Origin: an uncultured Lachnospiraceae bacterium
Lineage (GTDB): Bacteria > Bacillota > Clostridia > Lachnospirales > Lachnospiraceae
NCBI GenBank assembly: GCA_910586125.1
Contig: CAJUHP010000008.1
Coordinates: 1-64,000, forward strand
Direction: 5' to 3'
Length of the DNA: 64,000 bases
Shown here: in pieces, positions 45,769 through 53,812 of the stretch
How positions within the stretch are numbered: the stretch's first letter is position 1
Layout: every line of letters begins with the position of its first letter
Made by a program: the position numbers and the translations under genes
The notes under the pieces: model-generated
The model's database searches: none
What the model was told of the DNA's origin: nothing
Seen by the model: only the letters and a program-made list of their open reading frames with translations

Positions 45769-46887
45769 ATGTTACAGATACGGCAGGGTTATTTAAAGAA
45801 TATTTTCAAGGAATATCAAAACATTGTATTATTTGGCGCGGGAACTTTGACTACTGCAATGTTTGAAGCGTATAAGGGCTTGGCTTTCGAAAAAAAGGTA
45901 AATTTTATTTTAGATAATGACAGCGGGAAGGACGGAAAAACCATACTAATTCATGGAAAAGAAATACCGATGATATCGATTGAGCGGTTTTCACAATTAA
46001 AATTAGAAAATTATGCTCTTATCATCATGCCTGTCTTTATGCTGGATATTGTAAAGCAGTTGGACACGCTTCCTGCATTTGACGGTGTTCCCACCTACAT
46101 ATACGCATTTCTCATGAATCAGAAAGAAGGGATTCCTTTTTCTTTCCGGAGCACCAAAGAACCCAGAATTCCCAAAACGATCCATTATCTGTGGTTCGGC
46201 GGAAAAGAGCTTCCGGATAAATACAAAAAAAACATCGAGTCTTGGAAAAAATACTGCCCGGATTTTGAGATTGTGCGCTGGGATGAATCCAACTATGATA
46301 CCCGGAAAGTTCCCTTTATGCGTCAGGCCTGCGAGGCGGGTTCCTGGGCTTATGTAACCGATTATGCGAGAAAAGATATTTTGTATCATTATGGGGGTAT
46401 TTATTTTGATACGGATGTGGAAGTAATCAAGCCTCTGGAGGACCTGCTGTACAATGACTTTTTTGTTGGCAGAGACGATGTGGCGAATATCAGCAGCGGG
46501 GCAGGAATTGGCGCGGTGAAAGGTAATCCGCTGATGAAAGCGCTGCGGGATGATTATGCGAATCGTATGTTTACAGACATGAGTGGAAAAATGATTGCAA
46601 AAGCCTGTGGAGTTTATGAAACAGCGCTTTTGATAAAGCATGGATATCAACCCAATAACACGTTTCAACAAATTGACAAAGGAAGCGTGATATTTCCCAG
46701 GGAGGTCTTATGCCCGATTAGCTGGATCGGTATGTCGGACCGGTATACGGAGAATACTCTTTGCATTCATAAGTATGATGACTTGCTAATTGATGAAAAA
46801 GGCCCGGAGATGGCAAAGATACAGAGGAAGGAAATTCAAGCCTTTGCGTACCGTGAAAAATCGGTTATAAAAAAAGGCAACCGATAG
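45769..46887 (+). CDS. GT32-type glycosyltransferase with N-terminal Rossmann-like module
   Basis: 372 residues with GGGGAG before the ATG. Residues about 14-120 are the repeated module (IVLFGAGTLTTAMF, NFILDNDSGKDG). Residues about 138-345 are GT32-like: PKTIHYLWFGGKELP, VRWDESNYD, DYARKDILYHYGGIYFDTDVE with DXD, and LCIHKYDD. It parallels the protein at 23728 in length, order and many residues. It is the last gene of the AT-richer island; a hairpin and a composition change follow. Confidence 0.86.
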   Translation: MLQIRQGYLKNIFKEYQNIVLFGAGTLTTAMFEAYKGLAFEKKVNFILDNDSGKDGKTILIHGKEIPMISIERFSQLKLENYALIIMPVFMLDIVKQLDTLPAFDGVPTYIYAFLMNQKEGIPFSFRSTKEPRIPKTIHYLWFGGKELPDKYKKNIESWKKYCPDFEIVRWDESNYDTRKVPFMRQACEAGSWAYVTDYARKDILYHYGGIYFDTDVEVIKPLEDLLYNDFFVGRDDVANISSGAGIGAVKGNPLMKALRDDYANRMFTDMSGKMIAKACGVYETALLIKHGYQPNNTFQQIDKGSVIFPREVLCPISWIGMSDRYTENTLCIHKYDDLLIDEKGPEMAKIQRKEIQAFAYREKSVIKKGNR

Positions 46888-47190
46888 CAGCTAAGCAAAG
46901 GAAGGCGCCTCATGCAAAGCATCGCCCGAAGCTGGCGATTTGCATTTATCATCGACAGGAGGATTTATTTGAATTCCGTTACTGCTCCGGGAACTGAGGG
47001 CGGATTACAGACTGCTGGCCCGCCAGTATAGCAACAGCCTTTTGAAACTTCTGCTGGAGGGAGACATTCTGTCCAGGGCAGAGAAAAAGGAAAAAAGGTT
47101 CAGATCGGCGCGGTCGGACGATCTCTACAATAACAGAAGAAATCTTTTGAAACATCAATTTATTTATATATCGAGAAAAAGGAAAAAATC
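46888..47190 (+). other. Island boundary region: hairpin and possible gene remnant
   Basis: A hairpin at 46912-46945 (arms ATGCAAA..ATCGCC and GGCGATTTGCAT, two-base bulge, 7-base loop) follows the GT32 stop by 24 bases; it lacks a T tract. Next, GGAGG precedes a TTG at 46969, but that frame stops after 20 codons. A different frame from about 46973 to 47190 reads like a real helical peptide (LLRELRADYRLLARQYSNSL, LEGDILSRAEKKEK). This could be a frameshifted remnant of a small gene. No gene is supported, and the leader of the next gene lies here. Confidence 0.35.
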
Positions 47191-50118
47191 ATGGCAACTC
47201 TGCACACAACCAATCCAATCCCTTCCAGACAGCCATCCGAAACCGACCAGGTCATCCTGGCCTATCTAGAAGCATCTTCCAAAGACTACTATGACGAGGA
47301 GATCGCCGGGGACCCGCGCTTTGCGGTCTGGTACCAGCTCTCCAGCCTGCGGACGGGCCTGATCAGTTGGTATCCGTTCTGTCCTCACGCTGCGGTTCTG
47401 GAGATCGGCGCCGGTTTCGGCGCGCTGACAGGTCTGCTGTGCGACCGCTGCAAGACGGTGGCCGCCACAGAGAGGTCGGATCACCGGGCCGCTGCCATTG
47501 CCAGACGCTGGCAGGAAAAGGATAATCTCCATGTCTACGCCGGGGAGTGGAGCGAGATTTCTTTTGACCAAAAATTTGATTACGTGATCCTGACCGGCAT
47601 TCTGGAGCGGGCCGGAGGCGGCTCGCCAGACCGGGAGAGGTATATCGAATATCTGAAAAAAGCGGCCGGGCTTTTAAAAGCGGACGGTATTCTTCTGGCG
47701 GCGGTGGAAAATCGTATGGGCCTTCGCTATTTCTGCGGAGACCGCGAACCTCACGGCGGCCATGCCTTTGAGGGGATAAGACGGTATCCGCACGGAATCC
47801 GCGGGTATTCGTTCAGCCGGGAGGAACTGAAAGACATAGTGGAGCGGAGCGGTTTTTCACAGAGCCGTTTTTATTATCCTCTTCCGGATTACCGGTTCCC
47901 GCAGTTGATTTATTCGGATCGCTTTCTGCCGGGGCCGAATCTGAGAGAGCGGCTGATTCCGTATCATCTGCATTCCAGCTCGCTGGTGGCCGTGGAGCAG
48001 GATCTCTATCCGGATGTGATTGAAAACGGGGTCTTTCCTTTTTTTGCCAATTCCTTTTTGGTGGAAGGCAGCCGCCTGGCTCTTCCCGGCGGCGCTCTGT
48101 ATGCGGCGGTTTCGACGGACCGCGGGCGGGATGGCAGTTATGCCACCCTGATCCGGGACAACGACACCGTCACAAAACGACCTCTGTACAGGGAAGGCGA
48201 AGCGGGCGCGCAGGCGCTGTATGAACATATGGAGGATCTGAAAGCCCATGGGATTCCGGTTGTCCTGCACACGCTGCTGCCGGATCACAGCCTGGAGCTT
48301 CCCTATATTCCATGGCCCACGCTATCCAATTCTATCAAAGAGATCATCCGGACGGATCCGGAAGAGTTTTTGCAGTTGTTAGACCGGATTTATGCTTATA
48401 TTTTACAATCTTCACAGATTGTACCGCCCAGGCCGGAGCTTTTGCCGTCCTCGTCGTCCGTGCCAGATTCTTCGACTTCCATGCCGCAGCCGGAAAACGC
48501 CTTGCTTTCACTTCACCTGCAGGCAGCAGACAGCGAGGAGGAGCGGGCGCGTCTCTTGTCGCTGGATTTCGGACCGATTCTGAAAAAAGCTTACATGGAA
48601 CTGATTCCCTTAAACTGTTTTTACAATCCGGATACAAAGGAGTTTCTGTACTTTGACCAAGAATTTGTGCGCGAAAATTATCCGGCGGGCTATGTAATGT
48701 TTCGGGCCATCCACTACATCTATTGCTTTACGCCGGGGGCGGAGCAGTGTTACCCTAGAAAAAAGCTCCTGGAGAAATACAGGATGACGGATACCTGGTC
48801 GGTCTATCTGGCGGAAGAAAATCGTTTTCTGAACGAGGTGCGCAACCACGAGAAATACCGGCAGTTTTACCGCTGGTCGGCTGTGGACCGCGCGCGGATT
48901 GACGAGAATATCAAGCGCCTGGAATCCGAGGAGGAGACCATTGCCGATTACAAGATATCGGACAAGATGAAGAAGATCTGGAAAGTGGAGCTTGCCATGC
49001 TGGACGAGGTCAGCCGTATCTGCAAGAAACATGGATTGACCTGGTTTTTGGTGCATGGCAGTCTTCTGGGAGCTATCCGCCATAAGGGCTTTATCCCCTG
49101 GGACGATGATCTGGATATCGCCATGCCGCGGGCCGACTATGACCGATTTTTGGAGCTTGCAGCCGGAGAGCTGAAAGAATCGCTCTCTCTTCACACGCCG
49201 CAGACGGAACCGGATCTGTTCTGGGGCGGCTTTGCCAGAATCCGCGACAGCCGCACGACAGGCATAGAGACGAGGGAGCTGGGGCATAAAGGAAATCTTG
49301 GAATCTGGATGGATGTACTGCCGCTTGACAGATGCACGATGGACGAGAAAAAATTCGACCGGAAAGAGAAGAAGATCCGCCGCTGCCACCGCCTGCTGTT
49401 AGCCAAGATCTATGGGAAGGATTACCCGTCTTACGGAGATATGAAACCGCTTCTCTGGCGTTTTTACAGGATGCAGTCGCATCTGTTTGGCCATACGTCG
49501 CTGTGCAGAAAGCTTGACCGGGCGATGCGCCTGTACACGGATGAGCATTCCGAGGACGTAGCTATTTTCAGCGGTTATTTTAAGCACCGGCGGCTGTCGG
49601 CGGCAGATTTTCAGAGTACGGTAAATCTGACGTTTGAGGGGCGCAGCCTTCCGGCGCCGGCCGGATATGAAAACTATATGTTCATGTCCATGGGGAAGGA
49701 TTATCTGAAGTATCCGCCAGAGGAGGAACGAAAGCCGAAGCATCGCGGAATCTTTGACCCGGAGAGACCCTACGGCGAATACAGCTGGAAGCTGACGGGG
49801 ATGTTTGAGGATATCCGCGGGAAAAAGATTATTCTGTTTGGCTCCGGTATGATGTTTGAGGATTACATGAAAAAATGGGGAAACCGCTACCGGCCGGATT
49901 TTCTGGTGGATAACGACGAAAACAAGTGGGGGCGGCAGCGGTTCGGCATCCCGATCAAAGAGCCGGGTGAGATTTTGAAGATACCAAAAGAAAAGAGGCG
50001 TCTGATCCTGTGCAGTTTTTATTATAAAGAGATTGAAAAACAGTTAGCACAGATGGGAATTCAAGATTACTGCGTCTACGTGCAGCATTTGGAATGGATT
50101 GTGAAATCGGAGGAATAG
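47191..50118 (+). CDS. Multidomain protein: SAM methyltransferase, unassigned middle domain, LicD phosphotransferase, C-terminal Rossmann-like module
   Basis: 975 residues. Residues about 50-245 are a class I methyltransferase (VLEIGAGFGALTGLL, FDYVILTGILE). The middle (about 300-560), with RDNDTVTKRPLY, ELIPLNCFYNPDTKEFLYFD and YVMFRAIHYIY, weakly recalls kinase-like folds seen beside methyltransferases in glycan proteins. Residues about 590-865 are LicD-like, with HGSLLGAIRHKG and PWDDDLDIAM (near residue 640). Residues about 875-970 are the module (IILFGSGMMFEDYM, FLVDNDENKWG). The methyltransferase and LicD parts may methylate and phospho-decorate one sugar. GC content is much higher than in the genes before it. 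A cytidylyltransferase gene follows 12 bases on. Confidence 0.82.
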   Translation: MATLHTTNPIPSRQPSETDQVILAYLEASSKDYYDEEIAGDPRFAVWYQLSSLRTGLISWYPFCPHAAVLEIGAGFGALTGLLCDRCKTVAATERSDHRAAAIARRWQEKDNLHVYAGEWSEISFDQKFDYVILTGILERAGGGSPDRERYIEYLKKAAGLLKADGILLAAVENRMGLRYFCGDREPHGGHAFEGIRRYPHGIRGYSFSREELKDIVERSGFSQSRFYYPLPDYRFPQLIYSDRFLPGPNLRERLIPYHLHSSSLVAVEQDLYPDVIENGVFPFFANSFLVEGSRLALPGGALYAAVSTDRGRDGSYATLIRDNDTVTKRPLYREGEAGAQALYEHMEDLKAHGIPVVLHTLLPDHSLELPYIPWPTLSNSIKEIIRTDPEEFLQLLDRIYAYILQSSQIVPPRPELLPSSSSVPDSSTSMPQPENALLSLHLQAADSEEERARLLSLDFGPILKKAYMELIPLNCFYNPDTKEFLYFDQEFVRENYPAGYVMFRAIHYIYCFTPGAEQCYPRKKLLEKYRMTDTWSVYLAEENRFLNEVRNHEKYRQFYRWSAVDRARIDENIKRLESEEETIADYKISDKMKKIWKVELAMLDEVSRICKKHGLTWFLVHGSLLGAIRHKGFIPWDDDLDIAMPRADYDRFLELAAGELKESLSLHTPQTEPDLFWGGFARIRDSRTTGIETRELGHKGNLGIWMDVLPLDRCTMDEKKFDRKEKKIRRCHRLLLAKIYGKDYPSYGDMKPLLWRFYRMQSHLFGHTSLCRKLDRAMRLYTDEHSEDVAIFSGYFKHRRLSAADFQSTVNLTFEGRSLPAPAGYENYMFMSMGKDYLKYPPEEERKPKHRGIFDPERPYGEYSWKLTGMFEDIRGKKIILFGSGMMFEDYMKKWGNRYRPDFLVDNDENKWGRQRFGIPIKEPGEILKIPKEKRRLILCSFYYKEIEKQLAQMGIQDYCVYVQHLEWIVKSEE

Positions 50119-50130
50119 GGAGATTGGATT

Positions 50131-50880
50131 ATGGAACAGAAAAAATATCGCCTGGGCTACGTTCCCGGCGTCTATGACCTTTTTCATATTGGTCATCTGA
50201 ATCTGATCCGCCGTGCCAAGGAGCAAAGCGAGGTTTTGCTGGCGGGAGTATTAAGCGACGAGCTGGTGGAGCATTTTAAGAAAAAGAAACCATTTATCCC
50301 GTTTGAGGAGCGCTTCGCGATTGTGGCGGCGCTGAAAGAGGTGGATCAAGTTATAAAGGTGGATTTTTCTAATACCGTGAAAATGGAGGCATGGAAGCGG
50401 TATCACTACGACGCCTATTTTTCCGGGGATGATCACAAGAGCGAGTGGGATCGAGAACAGAGAGAGCTGCAGGCAGTCGGTTCGGATATCGTGTATCTCC
50501 CATATACGAGAGGGACCAGCTCCACCATGATTAAGAAGCAGTTAAAAGAGGCAGAGCAAAAACCGCGCCTGTATCTGTTCGGCGCGGGGCGGATTGGGCG
50601 GCATCAGTTGCAGGTACTGCGGGAGGGGCCAGAGGCAGGCCGGTATGATCTGGCCGGTTTTCTGGACAACCAGCCTTCCAAGCATCTGACAAGACTCATG
50701 GGGCTGCCGGTCTACCGGCCGGAGGATTTACTGACGCTTGAAGCAAAGAATCATTCTGCCTGCCTGGACAGCCGTTTGCAGGAAAACTATTTTGTTCGGA
50801 TTACGATGAAAGAGACAGAGGAGGCATGGGAACAGTTAATGCGGCTGGGGATTGACGTTCGGAGAGTGGAAAAGCCTTGA
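50131..50880 (+). CDS. Cytidylyltransferase with C-terminal Rossmann-like module
   Basis: 249 residues. Residues 1-140 match glycerol-3-phosphate/ethanolamine-phosphate cytidylyltransferases: YDLFHIGH and YTRGTSSTMI. They are clearly related to the protein at 15067. Residues about 145-245 are the repeated module (LYLFGAGRIGRHQLQVL, AGFLDNQPSKHL). It probably makes the CDP donor for the LicD domain encoded just upstream. Its stop codon overlaps the -35 element of the promoter for the following operon. Confidence 0.86.
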   Translation: MEQKKYRLGYVPGVYDLFHIGHLNLIRRAKEQSEVLLAGVLSDELVEHFKKKKPFIPFEERFAIVAALKEVDQVIKVDFSNTVKMEAWKRYHYDAYFSGDDHKSEWDREQRELQAVGSDIVYLPYTRGTSSTMIKKQLKEAEQKPRLYLFGAGRIGRHQLQVLREGPEAGRYDLAGFLDNQPSKHLTRLMGLPVYRPEDLLTLEAKNHSACLDSRLQENYFVRITMKETEEAWEQLMRLGIDVRRVEKP

Positions 50881-50905
50881 AATAAGAAATTGTTTTTGAT
50901 ATAAT
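50877..50905 (+). promoter_or_regulatory. Sigma-A-type promoter of the amino-sugar operon
   Basis: TTGAAA (50877-50882) and TATAAT (50900-50905) are separated by 17 bases. The -35 box overlaps the preceding stop codon. The start codon of the transaminase gene lies about 55 bases downstream. This gives the next six genes a start site of their own, independent of the large glycan island. Confidence 0.65.
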
Positions 50906-50966
50906 GGGGCAAATGCAACAGGAAGAGAATCCCTTTTGTGGGATTTTTCAGGGAAGGATAGGACAG

Positions 50967-52097
50967 ATGATCAGTTTCAACGAGCCGCCCCTGGTCGGAA
51001 CCGAGGAACAATATATTTCAGAGGCGATTGCCAACCGTAAGATCTGCGGGGATGGTCCTTTTACCAGAAAATGCAGCGCCTGGCTGGAAGAACATATGAA
51101 AACGGCCAAAGCGCTTTTGACGACTTCGTGTACTCACGCAACGGAGATGGCCGCTCTTTTGGCCGGAATCGGGGAGGGGGACGAGGTTATCATGCCTTCA
51201 TATACATTTTCGTCCACGGCGAACGCCTTTGTGCTGCGCGGAGGCGTTCCTGTGTTTGTGGATATCCGTCCGGATACCATGAATATAGATGAGGAAAAGA
51301 TCGAGGATGCGGTGACGGAGCGGACGAAAGCGATTGTAGTCGTACACTATGCGGGCGTCGGGTGCGAGATGGAGCGGATCTGCGGGATTGCCGGACGGCA
51401 TAATCTGACGGTTATCGAGGACGCCGCACAGGCTGTGATGGCATTTTATAAGGGACGTGCGCTGGGGACAATCGGAGATTTCGGCTGCTACAGCTTTCAT
51501 GAGACGAAAAATTATAGCATGGGCGAGGGCGGCGCTTTGCTGATACGGGATGAAAAGGATAGGGAGCGGGCGGAGATTATCCGGGAGAAAGGAACGGACC
51601 GAAGCCGTTTTTTCAGGGGACAGGTGGACAAATATACCTGGGTAGACGCCGGTTCCTCGTATCTGCCCAGTGAGCTGAACGCCGCGCATTTGTTTGCCCA
51701 GTTGGAGCAGGCGGAGCGGATCAACGCGGATCGCTTAAGAAGCTGGGAGCGCTATCAGCAGATGCTGCTGCCTCTGGAGCGGGAAGGAATTCTGTCTCTT
51801 CCTGTCGTGCCAAAAACATGTAAGCACAATGCGCATATGTTCTATATCAAGGCAAAAGATTTGGCGGAGCGAAGCCGCCTGCTTGCGTTTTTAAAGGAGC
51901 GGGGAATATTGGCGGTGTTTCACTATATTCCGCTCCACAGCGCGCCGGCTGGCCGGCAGTTTGGCCGCTTTCACGGGGAAGATGTCTATACGACAAAGGA
52001 GAGTGAGCGTCTGCTGCGCCTGCCGCTGTATTATGGATTGTCGGAGGCGGATCAAAATCGGGTAGTGGCAGCCGTCAAGGAGTTTTATGGAAAATAA
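50967..52097 (+). CDS. DegT/DnrJ/EryC1 aminotransferase, dTDP-4-amino-4,6-dideoxygalactose transaminase type
   Basis: 376 residues from the ATG at 50967, preceded by GGAAGGATAGG; the family N-terminus ISFNEPPLVGTEEQYI fits this start. It is a PLP enzyme with SCTHATEMAALL, YTFSSTANAF, EDAAQAVMAFYKG, and the PLP lysine in FHETKNYSMGEGG, as in RffA/WecE. WecE converts dTDP-4-keto-6-deoxyglucose to dTDP-4-amino-4,6-dideoxygalactose using glutamate. The RmlA/RmlB enzymes that make its substrate are not in the window. It overlaps the next gene by 11 bases. Confidence 0.88.
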   Translation: MISFNEPPLVGTEEQYISEAIANRKICGDGPFTRKCSAWLEEHMKTAKALLTTSCTHATEMAALLAGIGEGDEVIMPSYTFSSTANAFVLRGGVPVFVDIRPDTMNIDEEKIEDAVTERTKAIVVVHYAGVGCEMERICGIAGRHNLTVIEDAAQAVMAFYKGRALGTIGDFGCYSFHETKNYSMGEGGALLIRDEKDRERAEIIREKGTDRSRFFRGQVDKYTWVDAGSSYLPSELNAAHLFAQLEQAERINADRLRSWERYQQMLLPLEREGILSLPVVPKTCKHNAHMFYIKAKDLAERSRLLAFLKERGILAVFHYIPLHSAPAGRQFGRFHGEDVYTTKESERLLRLPLYYGLSEADQNRVVAAVKEFYGK

Positions 52098-52440
52098 GAA
52101 GACTCGTTGGAAAGATTATCTTTTGCTGCACGGCGCGCTTTTTTTGTATTCAACCGGAAGTTTTTATTCTAAAACGGCGGCGGGACAGGCGTTTTTGTCG
52201 CCGGGTTTTTTGTTGTTTTACGGGCTGATGCTTCTCAATCTTCTGGTCTATGCGGTCTTGTGGCAGCAGATCCTAAAACGGTTCCCTCTGACGGTAGCCT
52301 TCGCCAACAAAGCAGTTACCATTCTGTGGGGAATTCTGTGGGGAGCGCTGTTCTTTCATGAGACGATTACTTGGCGGATGCTTGTGGGCGCGGCAGTGAT
52401 TATTCTTGGCGTTCTGGTGGTGGTGACAGATCATGAGTAA
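52087..52440 (+). CDS. Small four-helix membrane protein, EamA/ArnE-like
   Basis: 117 residues with about four hydrophobic segments, in the drug/metabolite transporter superfamily size class of half-EamA or SMR proteins. The segment PLTVAFANKAVTILWGILWGA and the following ALFFHETITWRMLVG resemble one half of an EamA transporter, as in the ArnE/ArnF flippase subunits. It overlaps the transaminase gene and the next small membrane protein gene. With the partner below it probably forms a heterodimer that moves an undecaprenyl-phosphate-linked sugar across the membrane; this is inferred from the neighbours. Confidence 0.72.
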   Translation: MENKKTRWKDYLLLHGALFLYSTGSFYSKTAAGQAFLSPGFLLFYGLMLLNLLVYAVLWQQILKRFPLTVAFANKAVTILWGILWGALFFHETITWRMLVGAAVIILGVLVVVTDHE

Positions 52441-52777
52441 ATTGTTTTTGTTTAGCGGTATTTATCTGCTGTCTGTATTGGTGTCTTCCGCCTCTCAGAT
52501 TCTTCTGAAAAAGAGCGCACAGGGAGAACATAAGAGCCGGCTGGCGGAATATCTGGATCTTCGGGTTCTGACTGCCTACGGTTTATTTTTCGGTGCGACA
52601 TTGATCACGGTGACAGCGTTAAAGGTGGTTCCGGTCTCTTTGGGAACCGTGCTGGAATCGACAGGTTATGTGTTTGTGACGGTTTTCGGCGTATTGTTTT
52701 TAAAGGAGAGAGTCAGCCGAAGAAAGCTGGCCGGACTGGTGCTTATCATCTGCGGGATTTTGATTTATGCGCTGTAG
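52433..52777 (+). CDS. Small four-helix membrane protein, EamA/ArnF-like
   Basis: 114 residues with about four membrane segments. The C-terminal half PVSLGTVLESTGYVFVTVFG and LFLKERVSRRKLAGLVLIICG follows the EamA half-repeat pattern. It overlaps the preceding small membrane gene by 8 bases, typical of paired subunits such as ArnE/ArnF or paired SMR proteins. The short SxSAxQILLKKSAQ N-terminal helix also fits this family. The undecaprenyl-phosphate sugar substrate is inferred from the GtrB-like gene that follows. Confidence 0.72.
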   Translation: MSKLFLFSGIYLLSVLVSSASQILLKKSAQGEHKSRLAEYLDLRVLTAYGLFFGATLITVTALKVVPVSLGTVLESTGYVFVTVFGVLFLKERVSRRKLAGLVLIICGILIYAL

Positions 52778-52864
52778 CAGATGGGGATTCTGATTCGGAA
52801 ATTGAGTTTTTGTACCGCCAGAGAACAAGATGGATCTAGTAGAATAAAGAGGAAAGAAAACGCG

Positions 52865-53812
52865 ATGAAATTTTCGGTGATTGTACCCTGCTATAATTCT
52901 CAGGATACAATAAGTGAGCTGGTGGAATTAACCAGGGAAGTGTTCGGTCAGATGGGTGAGGAGGAGTATGAATTTGTTCTGGTAAACGACTACTCTCCCA
53001 ACCGGGAGACGCTGCAGGAACTGCTGAGATTGGCCGGCCGGTATCCGTTTGTAAAGGTGATTGATCTGGCAAAAAATTTTGGACAGGCCAATGCCCAGAT
53101 GGCGGGACTCAATTTTGCCGAAGGAGAATATATCATCAATATGGACGACGATCTTCAGACGCATCCCAGCCACATCCCTGCACTGTACCAAAAGCTGGAA
53201 GAAGGCTATGATCTGGTTTTTGCCCGGTATAAGAAAAAGCAGCACAATTTTTTCCGCAACCTTCTGACCCGCATGGGAGCAAAATTTGATGAGATGTGTC
53301 TGGAGCGCCCAAAGGACATCGACTTTACCAGCTTTTTTATCTGCCGGAAATTTATTCGGGATGAAGTGATTAAATATACGTATCCCTACTCGTTTATGGA
53401 GGGGCTTTTTCTGCGTACAGCGCGAAACATTGCCAATGTGGAAGTGGAGCATCTGCCACGCCAGCATGGACAGTCCGGATACAACCTGAGAAAGCTAGTA
53501 AAGCTTTGGAGCAACTTTACAAATTTTACCGTTCTGCCGCTTCGCATCGCTGGAATCATCGGATTTCTCTCGGCTCTGGGAGGGTTTCTCTACGCTCTGT
53601 ATATTGTGATCAAAAAACTGCTCGATCCGGGAATGCCGATGGGGTATGCGTCCCTGATCTGTGTCGTTCTGATTTTTTTCGGGATCACGCTGTTCTGCAT
53701 CGGGATGCTGGGGGAATATGTGGGACGAACGTTTCTGTGTGTCAACAACAGCCCGCAGTATGTGGTGCGGGCTGCCTATAATGTCTCTGAAAAGAAGGAC
53801 GGCAAAGAATGA
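52865..53812 (+). CDS. GtrB/ArnC-like undecaprenyl-phosphate sugar transferase (GT2, two membrane segments)
   Basis: 315 residues from the ATG at 52865, which has AGAGGAAAG upstream; the longer frame has no family similarity before this point. The GT-A domain has FSVIVPCYNSQDTI, VNDYSPN, NMDDDLQTHPSHIP with the DXD motif, and RQHGQSGYNLRKL. Two membrane helices follow (about 232-258 and 267-292), ending in GMLGEYVGRTF. This is the polyisoprenyl-phosphate glycosyltransferase pattern of GtrB and ArnC, which load a sugar onto undecaprenyl phosphate on the inner membrane face. It fits the amino sugar made by the transaminase. Start and stop overlap: the next gene shares ATGA. Confidence 0.88.
   Translation: MKFSVIVPCYNSQDTISELVELTREVFGQMGEEEYEFVLVNDYSPNRETLQELLRLAGRYPFVKVIDLAKNFGQANAQMAGLNFAEGEYIINMDDDLQTHPSHIPALYQKLEEGYDLVFARYKKKQHNFFRNLLTRMGAKFDEMCLERPKDIDFTSFFICRKFIRDEVIKYTYPYSFMEGLFLRTARNIANVEVEHLPRQHGQSGYNLRKLVKLWSNFTNFTVLPLRIAGIIGFLSALGGFLYALYIVIKKLLDPGMPMGYASLICVVLIFFGITLFCIGMLGEYVGRTFLCVNNSPQYVVRAAYNVSEKKDGKE

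Noticed and set aside
46912..46945. Hairpin as a Rho-independent terminator
   Set aside because: The stem is good but the following bases are not T-rich, so it is recorded as a hairpin only.
47042..47269. 75-codon frame beginning with TTG
   Set aside because: It runs into the methyltransferase-LicD gene in another frame and has no ribosome binding site at its start; it is mentioned only as part of a possible remnant.
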